In this document: positions 11,980-22,700 of the stretch, one piece after another
How positions within the stretch are numbered: the first letter of the stretch is position 1
How the letters are laid out: each line of letters begins with the position of its first letter
Assembly: GCA_030704615.1 (NCBI GenBank)
Contig: CM060732.1
Coordinates: forward strand, 47,907,053 to 47,971,052
Length of the DNA: 64,000 bases
Direction of reading: 5' to 3'
From: Takakia lepidozioides
Lineage: Eukaryota > Streptophyta > Takakiopsida > Takakiales > Takakiaceae
The notes under the pieces: model-generated
What the model was told of the DNA's origin: nothing
The model's database searches: none
The model's input: the letters and a program-made list of their open reading frames with translations, nothing else
Program-made: the position numbers and the translations under genes

Positions 11980-12590
11980 AGCAGGGAGAACTTATGTCAT
12001 GGAACGGGATGATCGCAGGATATGCAATGCAGGGGCGTGGGGTTGAGGCTTTGCGACCTATTCTTGAGCACTGATCCAGCTTTCTTGAGCTTATTCTTAA
12101 GCAAATGATGTAGGAAGGGCGAGGATATGCACAGTGGGGGCGTAGTATAGAGGCTTCGGAGAAGTATGAGCAAATAATGCGGGAAGGGGTGAAGCCGGAC
12201 CGAGTCACGTTCATTTAAGTTTGCAATATCACCCTCGTGGTATGCACAGCAAGGCCGCGGGAAAGAGGCTTTGGAGACCTACGATCAAATGATGGCGGAA
12301 GGGGTGTGCCCGACCACATCACGTTTGATTGCATTTGCAATGCATGCGTAAGCTTGGCAGCCCTGGAAAAGGGCATCTATGGTGACATTGTCAAAGCTGG
12401 AATTATACCCGATGTCATTCTGAACAATACTCTCATGGACATGTATGCAAAATGTGGGTGGATGAAGGGTGCAAAGGGAGTGTTCAACAGTATGGCTAAA
12501 CGAGATGTGGTGTCGTGGAGTGCGATGACTGCAGGATATGCACAGCAAAGGCGCGGGATGGAGGCTTTGGAGACCTATGAGCACCTTCTT
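11980..12590 (+). pseudogene. PLS-type PPR protein fragment
   Basis: Broken pentatricopeptide repeats are readable in shifting frames. LSWNGMIAGYAMQGRGVEAL lies near 11995-12055, YEQIMREGVKPDRVTFI near 12165-12217, and a longer run at 12330-12580 contains NACVSLAALEKG, ILNNTLMDMYAKCGWM and RDVVSWSAMTAGYAQQ. These are P, L and S motif consensus elements of plant organellar RNA-editing PPR proteins. Stops and frameshifts separate the blocks, and there is no start, targeting peptide or E/DYW tail. It is a dead fragment, related to the piece on the other strand at 52.6-52.95 kb. Confidence 0.75.
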
Positions 12591-12639
12591 CAATACACTT
12601 CAGCCTGTTTTCCCTGTTATCAGAGTCGTCCCTAAATTT

Positions 12640-13763
12640 TCAGGTTGAATTCTGCAAGTTAGCTCGTTGGTGCAAAAAAATGAATGTCTATTGGAAGCGC
12701 AAGTCACACTACGGCAATGGGGGTGGGGGGTGGTAGCGATGCCCGACCGACCTCCCTGAGGTCGTTAAGGGGGTCTAAAGCCGTCACGGCCAAGTCCCAA
12801 ATACCGACCCCTCAGGGGTCAGCAAGGCGTCATTAAAAAGGCGTCGTTAAAAAGGCGTCGGTAAATCGGGCAGTTAAGACGAGAGCTCCTATTCTGTCAG
12901 TTGCCAGCGCAATTCCATCAGTGACGAAGGTCAACGAAGGTCAACACGAACATTTCAATCTGCCCAACGAACCTGCCCGGAAAAATTAAAATTTTAGAGT
13001 TTGAAATTGAATACAATATCACATTCCAAATGACAGAAGAGCCACCTTCGTTCAACTTAGGTCCAACAAATTTATATTTTTACCTGCATCCCTGAACATT
13101 TTCGCATCACACGATAAAACCAAGGTAGAGATATAAATGGCAAAAAAACATGCAGAATTCTTCCACGTACATGCAACCTAGTTTCGAATGTTGCAGTGAC
13201 CAAAGAAGCCATAAAGAGGGTCACCTTCGTTCACCAAAGGTCATAGTCGATAGCTGGGCAACCCAAGATGTAAAAAATAGGAGGGCCGAAGGTACAAGCT
13301 TGACCCGGTCGGGTGTGATCAAATTCGGAGAAATTGATGGTGGGAATTCACATGCATCTACCATAGGTACAAATTGCACAAGTGATAAATGCAACAATAG
13401 AAAACGAGACACCCTCGTACTCCCTGGGTCATGTCAATTGCATGAATGGAATATATATCTACACAATGACGACCAAGGAAAAAACAAAATGCGACAAAAT
13501 GGAAGAATGCATTAACTGGGGAATGCAGTTTAGAACATTCGAGATGATGGGAGAATTTGACATGCTTCATAAATGTAACACATGTGCTAACAAATTGCAA
13601 GTATTTGACAAATATCTTCTGGGGTTGTGTCATCTGATCTTATACACCACAACAAGCAAGGACATCACATCGGACCTGGGATTAAAAAGCATTATTACCC
13701 ATTTTTTTGAAATGTGACATGTATGGTCCCAAAATGTAAATATCCCAAATGTGATGAAATGTG
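12640..13763. other. 3' flank of gene A with dispersed palindromic motifs
   Basis: No gene is supported. The region holds short direct repeats of GGCGTCGTTAAAAA type (about 12826-12866). Copies of a CACCTTCGT / ACGAAGGTG half-palindrome occur at about 12916-12937, 13041-13063 and 13221-13242. A block at about 13285-13440 is repeated, diverged, at about 16913-17075. Confidence 0.45.
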
Positions 13764-14219
13764 TTATTCACAAGTGTCGTCAGATCCCAAATCTATTACA
13801 CAGTCGGGCAAAACATCGACCGAGCTTGTGCCCATACTACTGTTGGACATGTCACATGCCTCGGTAGCCTCGTCCAGAACATAAACATAACTACCATTCC
13901 CAAATAAGGACTTCTTCCGTGTCCAGGTGATGGTGTTATCCCACTCCTTGTCGTGATTTGATGCCGCTTGTCTTTGGGCCGCCACCTCTGCATACATTGG
14001 GAGCTCTGGAAACAACTGTGGGCTCAGGGGCAACTCAGCGTCATAGGTATACAGTGGCCCTCCCATCCTCCGCCTCTTCACGACCGGTTGCCTAAACATT
14101 TGTGGTCATATGGTCATAAACATTTGTGATCATATGGTCAAAACCACATACAGAATGGAAACGATTAATACAGCAACGTTGCAAGCAGGGAATCACCAGA
14201 TAATGAGAAAATATTACCT

Positions 14220-14978
14220 GTTGATGAGATCCAAAACCCTCGTACCCTCAAAAACTCCATGAGTGTCTGATAGAACGCAGGGGATTTTTCTTTGCGTCCT
14301 CTATAAGGGTTGCCTTCGGGTGATACTGTCATCTCAAATGTTGGAAGATAGTGTCTCAACAGATCCCCGGTGAAACAATCAGGGTTCTTTGAAAAAACGG
14401 ACCCTTGTTCACTGATCTGAAAGTCCTTGCAGGACTCCAACACCAAACAATGCACTTCAAAGACAAATGTCTGTGCACATACAAAGGAAGGGAAACAGAT
14501 TAGCACTCCAACAAATACCACCACAATTGATGGAAATGTAAATCAAAAGGGGAAGAAATTTGCACTCCAAGAAACACCACCACAAACGCCTGAAATGTAA
14601 AGTATAAGATCTCACCTTCCCTGTGTTGCAATTCAAAGCTCTGTCATTGATGCATGTCCACGTCCTGAACAGTCTCATCTCCTTCTTCCTCATGTGCCTA
14701 TGTATCGACGTCCACAGATCACTTGGCGCCACAACAATGAAGCAACCATTATCATCCATGAGTTGGTACGCTATCTCAAATGCGTGGCGCATGTTCTCAT
14801 GAGAATACTCATTCCACTCTGGGACATCATCATCATAGGGGGTCAATGACGGATCAACAAGATCGACACTGTGACCGTCCGGAAGCTCGCAGAACACCAT
14901 GTCTGCAGTTTCAAGGTTACGTGTACCAGTATTCTCACATCCGACATCACCAAGGAACTTGGAGATTGAATACAACAA
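14220..14978 (-). CDS. Gene A exons: methyltransferase-like segment
   Basis: Exon 14978-14600 contains ETADMVFCELPDG, where beta-class amino-methyltransferases have DPPY, followed by an MDDNGCFIVVAP strand and an RLFRTWTCIND segment. It ends CNTGK before a GTGAGATC donor. Exon 14470-14220 contains TFVFEVHCLVLES and KEKSPAFYQTLMEF. Both match gene B exons in order. The order motif IV, then the strand/W region, then motif I, is that of beta-class N4/N6 DNA methyltransferases. Catalytic DPPY is absent. Assignment to the fold is inference from motif order. Confidence 0.45.
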
Positions 14979-15599
14979 GGACTCCTATTCCATCTTCTCG
15001 GATTTAATGAGGGTTGCCAATGTTTTTAATCCCCCTGCAAACACAAAACCTTGGAATCCGGCAGCAGAGGAAGAACCAATGTATTTGGCTGCCCAGACCA
15101 TGTCGTCACTTTTAGTTCCACTATGTCTTCTTTTCTTCTTGTTCTGGGTTCCGTCATTTGCACTTCCTGCAAGTTTCAACTCTCCACGATCAGATGCAGT
15201 TTGTTCTTTGTCTCCTTTGTTCCTCTTGCCCACTGTGATGTACTGTCTCTGTTTGTTTTTTGCTTTTTCAGCTTCCAAAGCTGCAATCTTTCATCTTCCA
15301 AAGCAGTTGCGGTGTTGAGGGCCTCTCGACGTTGTAGTTGTCGCTGGGTATTCTCAGCATCAGACGCCCCGGTCGGATTGTCCTTACCAACCTTGGCCTC
15401 CTCAGCAACAATCTTCTGTCTCTCACCAGCCGGACCTTCCTTGGCAGGGTAGTCCAGATACCAGGGGCATAGAGATGCACAAAAAGGGGTGATGTTCCCA
15501 TACTGGTCAGTTGTGTACATAGTAATTCTGTCGTTGTCAATAGTCGTCCAAGCCTCGACGACAGAGGGTAGATGATCAATTCCATGAACCTCAAGAAGA

Positions 15600-17270
15600 T
15601 ACCTGAGACAACGACAATACGAGTTTAATCTGTGTATACGCTCCTCTTATAATATGTACATCATTGTAAAAGTTGGTATACAAAGGTCCATGCAGTCAAT
15701 CGAGCCCACCCACTGCCCACCTATGTCAAACGAAGGTTAAAGAATATAGCAAATATCTGCTGCTAGGACGGATGCGGATTGCTGGCAGACTAGTGTACAG
15801 TGTGTAGATTTAAATAAAATTTATATATCTGATTACCATATCATATGATTTATATCTGCATAATCAGAGAGATACATACAGATATCATAACATAGTATAT
15901 ATATGATGGATCAGTTATGGATCATTAATCATCACTAATACAACACAAGTATACACGTTACTTGTCATAATCATCTAGTCATGACTAATCCATCTAGCAG
16001 TACATAGACTTTATAGATTAAATACCAGATATTTCGTAGATATTAAATTGTCACTGCATATCACATAATATTTTAACATTATGCAGTACTGACATTAGGG
16101 CGACATAGCTCCCTGCGCACCTCCGAATCTAGGGTACCTCCGTAAAACGAAGGTGGCTTAAAGGCCAAAGCAAAGATGAATAGCATTTAAAACTATGTGT
16201 GCAATCGACTACACACGATTATAGACATTCATAGACTTAATCTGTATCTACGTCGTGTATAATATATATATATATATAAACCATACATGTATATTGTAGT
16301 CTAAAGATTTTACATTGGAATAGTCGTATAACACATTACATCAATTACATAGACAATATGATTAGTCTATCGACATTATGTACTATAGTGTAGAATCAAT
16401 AGACTGAAAATAAATATAAATGGACTCAAATAATTTATATTCTACCTGTCATTACGGCTACACTGTCACCTCCGTCAACCGAAGGTGGGTACATATTAAA
16501 GGGTACCATAAAAAATAAACAATATTCTGAGATATATTTAAAATAGACTAACTAGATAAGATATTAGTATCGGCGGATAAAATAAAATATTTGAATTAGT
16601 AGATTATACTTATCATTCATGGGCACCTTACTTCACAACTGCGCCTCTAGGGAACCTCCATCTAACGAAGGTGGGTACATTATTTACAATATTTACATTA
16701 TTTATTAGCATCGGCATATATTAGAATGAGAGTGACCGTTGAGAAAGAGAGTACATCGAGGACCAGTTACCATATGGATTTAACCCGCAACTGTTTGAAA
16801 TATTTATTCGCTCAAAACAATGTTTTGAGCTGCTCCAAACGCTGAAATCGCTCAAAACAAGGTTATATAAGCTCAAAACAGTGAAGACTCTCAAACAAAA
16901 CTGACCTGCGTCGGACGAAGGTCGAAGCTTGACCCGGACTTGTATGATCAACTTTGGAGAAATCGATGGCGGGAATTCACTTGCATCTACAATATTTCAA
17001 AATTGATATAGATAACCCTATAAAACGAGACACCTACGTCCTCCTTGGGTCATCCATTTATTGCGTTTTTTGTTTATGTTCTCCCATTCAGCCTCCACCT
17101 TCGTCAACCAAAGGTGGCCTATCTTTCAATTTGCAGGCACGTGCGGTGGACGGAGGTGGCTTATCTGTCACTAAAGTAACATGCTTGGTTGTCTATTCAT
17201 ACCTTCGCCTGTTTGGACAACGAAGGTGGCATAGAAATTGAGATTAGGGGATCATTAACAGCTGTGGCTC
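15600..17270. repeat. AT-rich intron of gene A with about ten CACCTTCGT...AAGGTG palindromic sites
   Basis: Sites at about 15718-15738, 16134-16157, 16467-16488, 16653-16675, 16903-16923, 17095-17117 and 17201-17230, with half-sites near 17150 and 17290, share an imperfect inverted repeat such as ACCTTCGTCAACCAAAGGT. More lie at 12.9-13.3 kb. The surrounding DNA is AT-rich and includes a (TA)n run near 16258-16278. Spacing is irregular, so this is not a simple tandem repeat. It resembles subterminal transposase-binding motifs, but no protein is known to bind it. Confidence 0.5.
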
Positions 17271-18441
17271 ACAACAAGCCCTGAACTACCAATAGAACGG
17301 AGGTGGGAGCTTGGACAATGGTGTACCTGTAAACCAGTCTTTTAGCGGCACGAGGGCCGCCTGAGTCATCTGACAGCAGCATTGTCCGGCGATGGGATTC
17401 AATCTCCGATAGGAATAATTTCTTATATGCCATCTTCTTCCATTGTTGTATCCACCGGTCCAAGGGAGGTGCAGTTCCCTCATCCATGGGGAAATCCGTG
17501 ATCTTGTCGAGCAGCTCCATAGCTTCCGTTGTTACATGTGGACATCATATTGGTGTTACGGAGCAGTCCATAAAGAAATACATGCAAGTACTACAGGAGT
17601 ATCGTAGGGGAAGACTCGTGACCTGAAACCACCATGTCTCTTTGGACAACCACTTGTCCATTATCTTGTCTGTGATCTTCCCCTCCACCCCTGGAAAAAA
17701 AGCTTCTATCTGCTGGGCAGGTGCTTCAATATGCAGCTGCAACCACCTTTGCTTTTTTTCTGGGGAAACTTCCGAAGTCACAATCAAATATGCTCTCTCC
17801 AAGCCCGCTCTTTTCCCCCCCTCTTGACATGTTTGTAGAGTTTTCAAGAAAATTGGACCCGTTGCCGGGATCACAAATAGGCAACTTCTTTACCATCTGC
17901 TTAGATGTCTTCGCCTTTGCACTGTTTTTGGCAGCAACAATGGCCACCGCCAACCCGTCACGGTTTCGTTCTTGCTCTGGTGTATCGGCACCGTACCTTA
18001 TTTTGGCTTGTGCAATGGCCTTCATGATGTCCGCCTGCATGCCAATCAAACAATCCTCATGATCGAATCTTATGGACCACCTTAAGTGTGCAATTCCAAC
18101 GGACAAGTAATCCATGAAGTGCAATGTAAGAAGAACTCACATGCGCCAAAATCTCAATCATAGCCTCTTGGGTCATCGTATACAAGGTTTTCCCGGGCTC
18201 CTTGGCCAGAGATTTCTTGTAGTGCCGCTTGGTGAGGAGCCCCTTGTATTGCTCTATTGGGCTAATACCTATCATTTGAATATACCACAGGTTGTGTATG
18301 TCCTCGGTCTTTACAAATGCCTTCTCATTAATACTGCAAGCAACGCAACACAGGCACTTAAAGTTTGAAGTACGGACATGATGAAGATGAAATTGGCATT
18401 CCTTAACAGTCAAGTCATGTGCTACAGGTCAAGTAGCTTAC

Positions 18442-19469
18442 GCGTTTGTTTGGAACATGGCAGCTTTGAGCATGCCGATTGTGTTCGCCTGGCATCGAAG
18501 AATTTTAGATTGCACTCGCACATGCCATTGTTTCTCCTTTGCCTTCACAGTATTGATCAATTTTAACCACGTGTGCAGGCAGTGATTGTCATCCCACACG
18601 TAAAACATACGATTTTTCACCCATGACCGATTATCATCAGCCTGACACTCTGCATCAAACTCGTCGCTAACCTGTTGCCAGTGTGCACTCCACCATGCTC
18701 GGATCTCATCTGTGACCAATGCGGGGTTCTCCATCTCATCGGTGGGTGTCAAATAAAAATACCCGTGCCCTTCCACATACCCATTCGTAAGAAAATAATC
18801 TTTCAATGCATCTCCCGCATTCTCCCCTACAATCGGTCTAATCTTTGGATTCAAGGTCATCCTACAAAGAGGCACTTTGGGAAGCAAGGTGGAATAACTT
18901 ATCGCAAGTTTGTTGACCACGGACTGCAGATTTCCTGCGTTGTGGTCTTCCAGCACAAGCAACTGCTTCATGGCATCGCCTTGATCCAAGATCTCCTCCG
19001 TTGTAGATGCAAGCCCAGCGGGATCGGGAACCGCAGGGACTTCCTCCTCATTGTACAATGAATGCGTGTTTGCTGCTGGCATATCCATGGTTGATGCAGT
19101 AACTGAAATAACCGGGCTGTTCAGAATACTCACATCTGGCCTCGCAAGGACCTGCTTGTGGGGAGACAAAAAAGCTTGAGGGCCCCCGTAAGACGACTCC
19201 CACTGCCCACGATGCTCAATAGCCTTGACTACTTCACCCCCGCCTGCGATGGCCTTCTTCGAGGGAGCTGCAAGGTGTACGCGGCCGAGCTCGCTCACAG
19301 TTGGCTGGATGGAGCGATCGACATAAGGGGTGGCTAAGAACTCCCCATCTAGATCCTCCAGAACGCCATCCGCGATAGGAGGTAGCGGCAAACAATCCTG
19401 CAATATGTCCGCTTTCTCTAATAGCGTGCTAAGACCTCCGTCTGAAAACTGGCTGCCTCCCTCCAAATC
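18442..19469 (-). CDS. Gene A exon: ParB/sulfiredoxin-like domain
   Basis: The exon is bounded by a TGCAG acceptor at 19470 and an ACGC|GTAAGC donor at 18442. Its C-terminal third aligns with the same region of gene B. Shared features are PLCRMTLNPKIRPI, then a GY..G..YFYL segment, then MFYVWDDNHCLHTW. In ParB/Srx folds the corresponding motif is xDGNHRLxA; here two of the key residues are changed. The N-terminal two thirds is low-complexity and acidic. The longer ORF upstream to 19724 probably reads through intron sequence, because it is rich in F/C/L runs. Confidence 0.5.
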
Positions 19470-19766
19470 CTGCAGACAATGAACGCAAGCATAATGAAAA
19501 GTAGAGCAAAAACAAAAACAAACAGCAAAGCTTAGAAACAACAAAGCCATTGGCACGGGGGCTGCTATTTCATGAGCGGCATGAGCATGAGCGGGATAAA
19601 AAAAAGCATGAGCGGGCCATTGTCTGTCCACGGAAATAGGGTTAGGAGGCACGGAAATAGGGTCATGTGGACTCGTCATAGCAATGAAATGCAACATTTT
19701 ATTGCAAATTTTGTGGCAAGCCACGTCTATACAAGTGTGTCCTAACTGTCATAGCAGGAATGGGAA

Positions 19767-22700
19767 CTACTCTCCTACACCTTCCGAGGAACTTGGCCCT
19801 CCTTCTTCCTCATCCCCCTCATCCCCCCCATCCTCCGAGCTTTGTGATGCATCGGTTGCAGTATGCCTCTCAAAAATGCCGTCCTCTCCTTGGGGGACTG
19901 TCCACCTCACCTCCTGGGAATCTTCTGCCTCTTCTCCCCCACTTTCCTCAGCATAATCCAAGACAAATCTACGAGCCCGACGGGCTCTAATAGCTGCTGC
20001 CTCCTCCCTCATCTTCATTTTCTTGAGGCTTGCCTCGTCTAAAATCTGCTGTACACGACTAGGTTCGGAACACCTCCTAATGGACACCGAAGCAAGCCGG
20101 GCAGCATAAGTAGGAAGGATGTAGTCCCTTTCTGGACTAGGCATGAAATCCCCCCTGGCAAAAAAAGGCACGTTCCTCCTGCCCATGAACTCCGGTGTAG
20201 ACGTCCTTCCTGCCGTACTTGGCATCCTACAGTAAGAACAAATCCACTTCAAGAATGTCAATACCAGCAAAAGCAGAAAGGGTTTTCAATGAAATAAGAG
20301 AGCAAAGGGAGGTGCCTCACGAAATCTGGAGGCAACTTACAATGCGACCACTCACTCGTACACCGGGGGCTCCTCGGCCTCGATCCCAACTTGTTCCTCC
20401 CCCTGCTCCTTCTCGGATTTTTCCTCATCCTCCGAGGATGCCTCTTCCTCTTTTGGCAGACGTTCAGCCGCTGCAAGTTCCGAGTTGTGGAGGGCAGTAT
20501 CTGGCTCGAAGGCGAACACATGCCTATCGGACAACGTCCCTGCCCACATTGAAGCACCTGAGGAACAAAGCAGGCGGTTAATAGTTTGCAGCATGCAATT
20601 GCAATCGGGCCAGGGGACAAACTGAGCACGTGAAGGCTTACCCGTGCCGCATGTGAGGTCCAGAATCCGCCCTTGGACATCCGAGCACGTCTCCATGAGG
20701 GTTTGGATGAAAGCAGGGCTCCGGGTCCGGCTGTACCGCCATGGTTTGCCTGTCTTTGTGTCCTTCGGCATACTGGAGTGGGGCACATAGTTGTAGAGGA
20801 CATCTTAGGTAACAGGGTCCACAGCGGCATCAACAAGACGACCGTCGTTGCGGAATTTGAACGTAGACCCTCTCTTCACAAAGCAATATGCCTCAAACAC
20901 CAATGTCTGCACATCCACAAAAGAGGGATCAACTCCGGGATCTAGTTTAGATACACCACAATATGAGGTGAATGCAATAGATTGATAACTTACACTTTGG
21001 CCCTCTGTTCGCAACCCCTGTGTATTGATGCAGAACCATTTTCTGAGGAGGACCGAGGTGACACTTTTTGGTGTCCATCTTGCCACCGCATTCTCTATGG
21101 TCTTCCCTCTTGTGGCAAGGACAACCACACATCCACCGTCATCCAGGAGCATCCCCGCCAGCCCAAACCGGCTTTCCAGTAGTCCTCAGTAAACCTGTTC
21201 CAGGTGGGCACACCATCCAGGCCCTCCAGCAGCTCCCCATCTGGAATGTCGAGGAGAATCATATCGCAAGTTCTCTCCACCTCAACCCCCCCCCCGAGTG
21301 CTCTTGCAATCTGTGCTCACAGCCGTGAAGAATTCCATCATGGCTTCAAAACCAGGGGTGTCTTTAGGCTCTGTACAGGCAGCCCTCTTCTTGGCTTTCC
21401 CTTCTGCTCCGCCAGAGACTTGCTGTGTGCCACCTTCTTCGCCCTGGCAGCAAGAGCGTCAAGGAAGCTCTCATTGACGCATTGGATGATGGTTGGAGGT
21501 TCTAGCTTTGGCCTGTGCGTAAACGTCACCGCCGAATACCGCTGTGTAGGCTCGCCCTCAAATGCCAACTTCTTGGCAGAGCCAGCCCCACTCCGAACTG
21601 ACTTGGGAACCCGGACGACCGGTGACTTGGTAGCAGCAACAGCAGTCGCAGGACCTTAAACAAAGTCGTCGTCCGAGTCACTCCCTTGGGTCCCCTCTTG
21701 CGCCTCCTCCGATGCCCCGATGGTTTTCTGTTTTTTGGGTGTTACTGTACTCACCTGTTTCCTTGTCCTTTTCCTTTGGCCTTTATTCTTCTCATTCAAT
21801 TTCTCCTGAATTCCTGCCTGAGCAAGCTCTGCCGCTTTCCTGGAGTTCGCAAGCGCTTTTGCCTCTTTTGCACCCAGCGGAGGCAGCGGAGCCCGGTTTC
21901 GTCGGGCCTCAGCATCCAGCTTCAATTGAAACTCGGATGGGTCGAGCGAGCCGGGCGGAAGGTCCACATACCAATGGCAATCACGCAAATGTTCCAGATG
22001 CCACTCCTTCACAATATCGTCAGTGTACATGGAGTCAGCCCCAGGGTTCCTCCATGCCAGGAAGAATGGTGGCTCGAAAGACAAATAACCTTTCTCCAAA
22101 AGGGAGAACTTGCAGTACCTGCATTCATGAAAAACACAATGAGGTCCCTGAACTGCAAATTCGGCACCATTTTCCCAGGTTGGGGCGGATCTGACTGGGC
22201 CTAGAAATGGAAAAATGGCTCCGAATTTCGGTTTTCGGTGACAGCCACCCTAGGGACTTAGCCATCTTGGGAGCCCGGAACTGGAAATTCGGCGCCATTT
22301 TTCCCGGTTTGGCCCGAAAATGGCTAAGTTCCAAAACTGCCAGGGCCTAAAACTCGAAAAATGGCGCCGAATTTCGGTTTTTTGTGCCAACCACCCTAGG
22401 GACTTAGCCATTTTCGGAGCCCTGAACTGGAAATTCGGCGCCATTTTCCCTGGTCCGGCCCGAAAATGGCTAAGTCTCAGAACGGTAATAGGGCCTAGAA
22501 CTGGAAAAATGGCGCCGAATTTCCAATTCAGGGCCAGCCACCCTAGAGACTTAGCCATTTTCGGAGCCCTGAACTGGAAATTCGGCGCCATTTTCCCTGG
22601 TCCGGCCCGAAAATGGCTAAGTCCCAGAACGGTAATAGGGCCTAGAACTGGAAAAATGGCGCCGAATTTCCAATTCAGGGCCAGCCACCCTAGGGACTTG

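Larger units (their letters stand above)
13764..19469 (-). pseudogene. Gene A: ParB/Srx-like + N4/N6-methyltransferase-like protein, diverged or decayed paralogue
   Basis: Multi-exon minus-strand gene homologous throughout to gene B. Recognised exons in transcription order: 19469-18442 (ParB-like); 18413-18160 (AFVKTEDIH...); about 18050-17590 (ending DKWLSKETWWFQ before a GTCACG donor); 17520-17300 (AAKRLVYRY); about 15594-15290 (MYTTDQYGN, CPWYLDYP); 15278-14985; 14978-14600 (methyltransferase motif IV region ADMVFCELPDG); 14470-14220 (KEKSPAFYQTLME); and 14090-13764 (Lys/Arg-rich start, then acidic C-terminus). Exons end at the same protein positions as in gene B, for example after WWFQ. 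The equivalent of SAM motif I reads RVLDLIN in a +1 frame relative to the preceding block. The GxG loop seen in B is missing, so A has a frameshift and probably no SAM site. In the ParB motif, G and R of the B version are replaced by D and C. An intron of about 1.7 kb (15.6-17.3 kb) is AT-rich. Likely a pseudogene, or a non-catalytic partner. Confidence 0.5.

Noticed and set aside
19469-19724. First exon of gene A extending the ORF to 19724
   Set aside because: The extra residues are F/C/L-rich and a good acceptor at 19470 separates them from the conserved part, so this is probably intron read-through.
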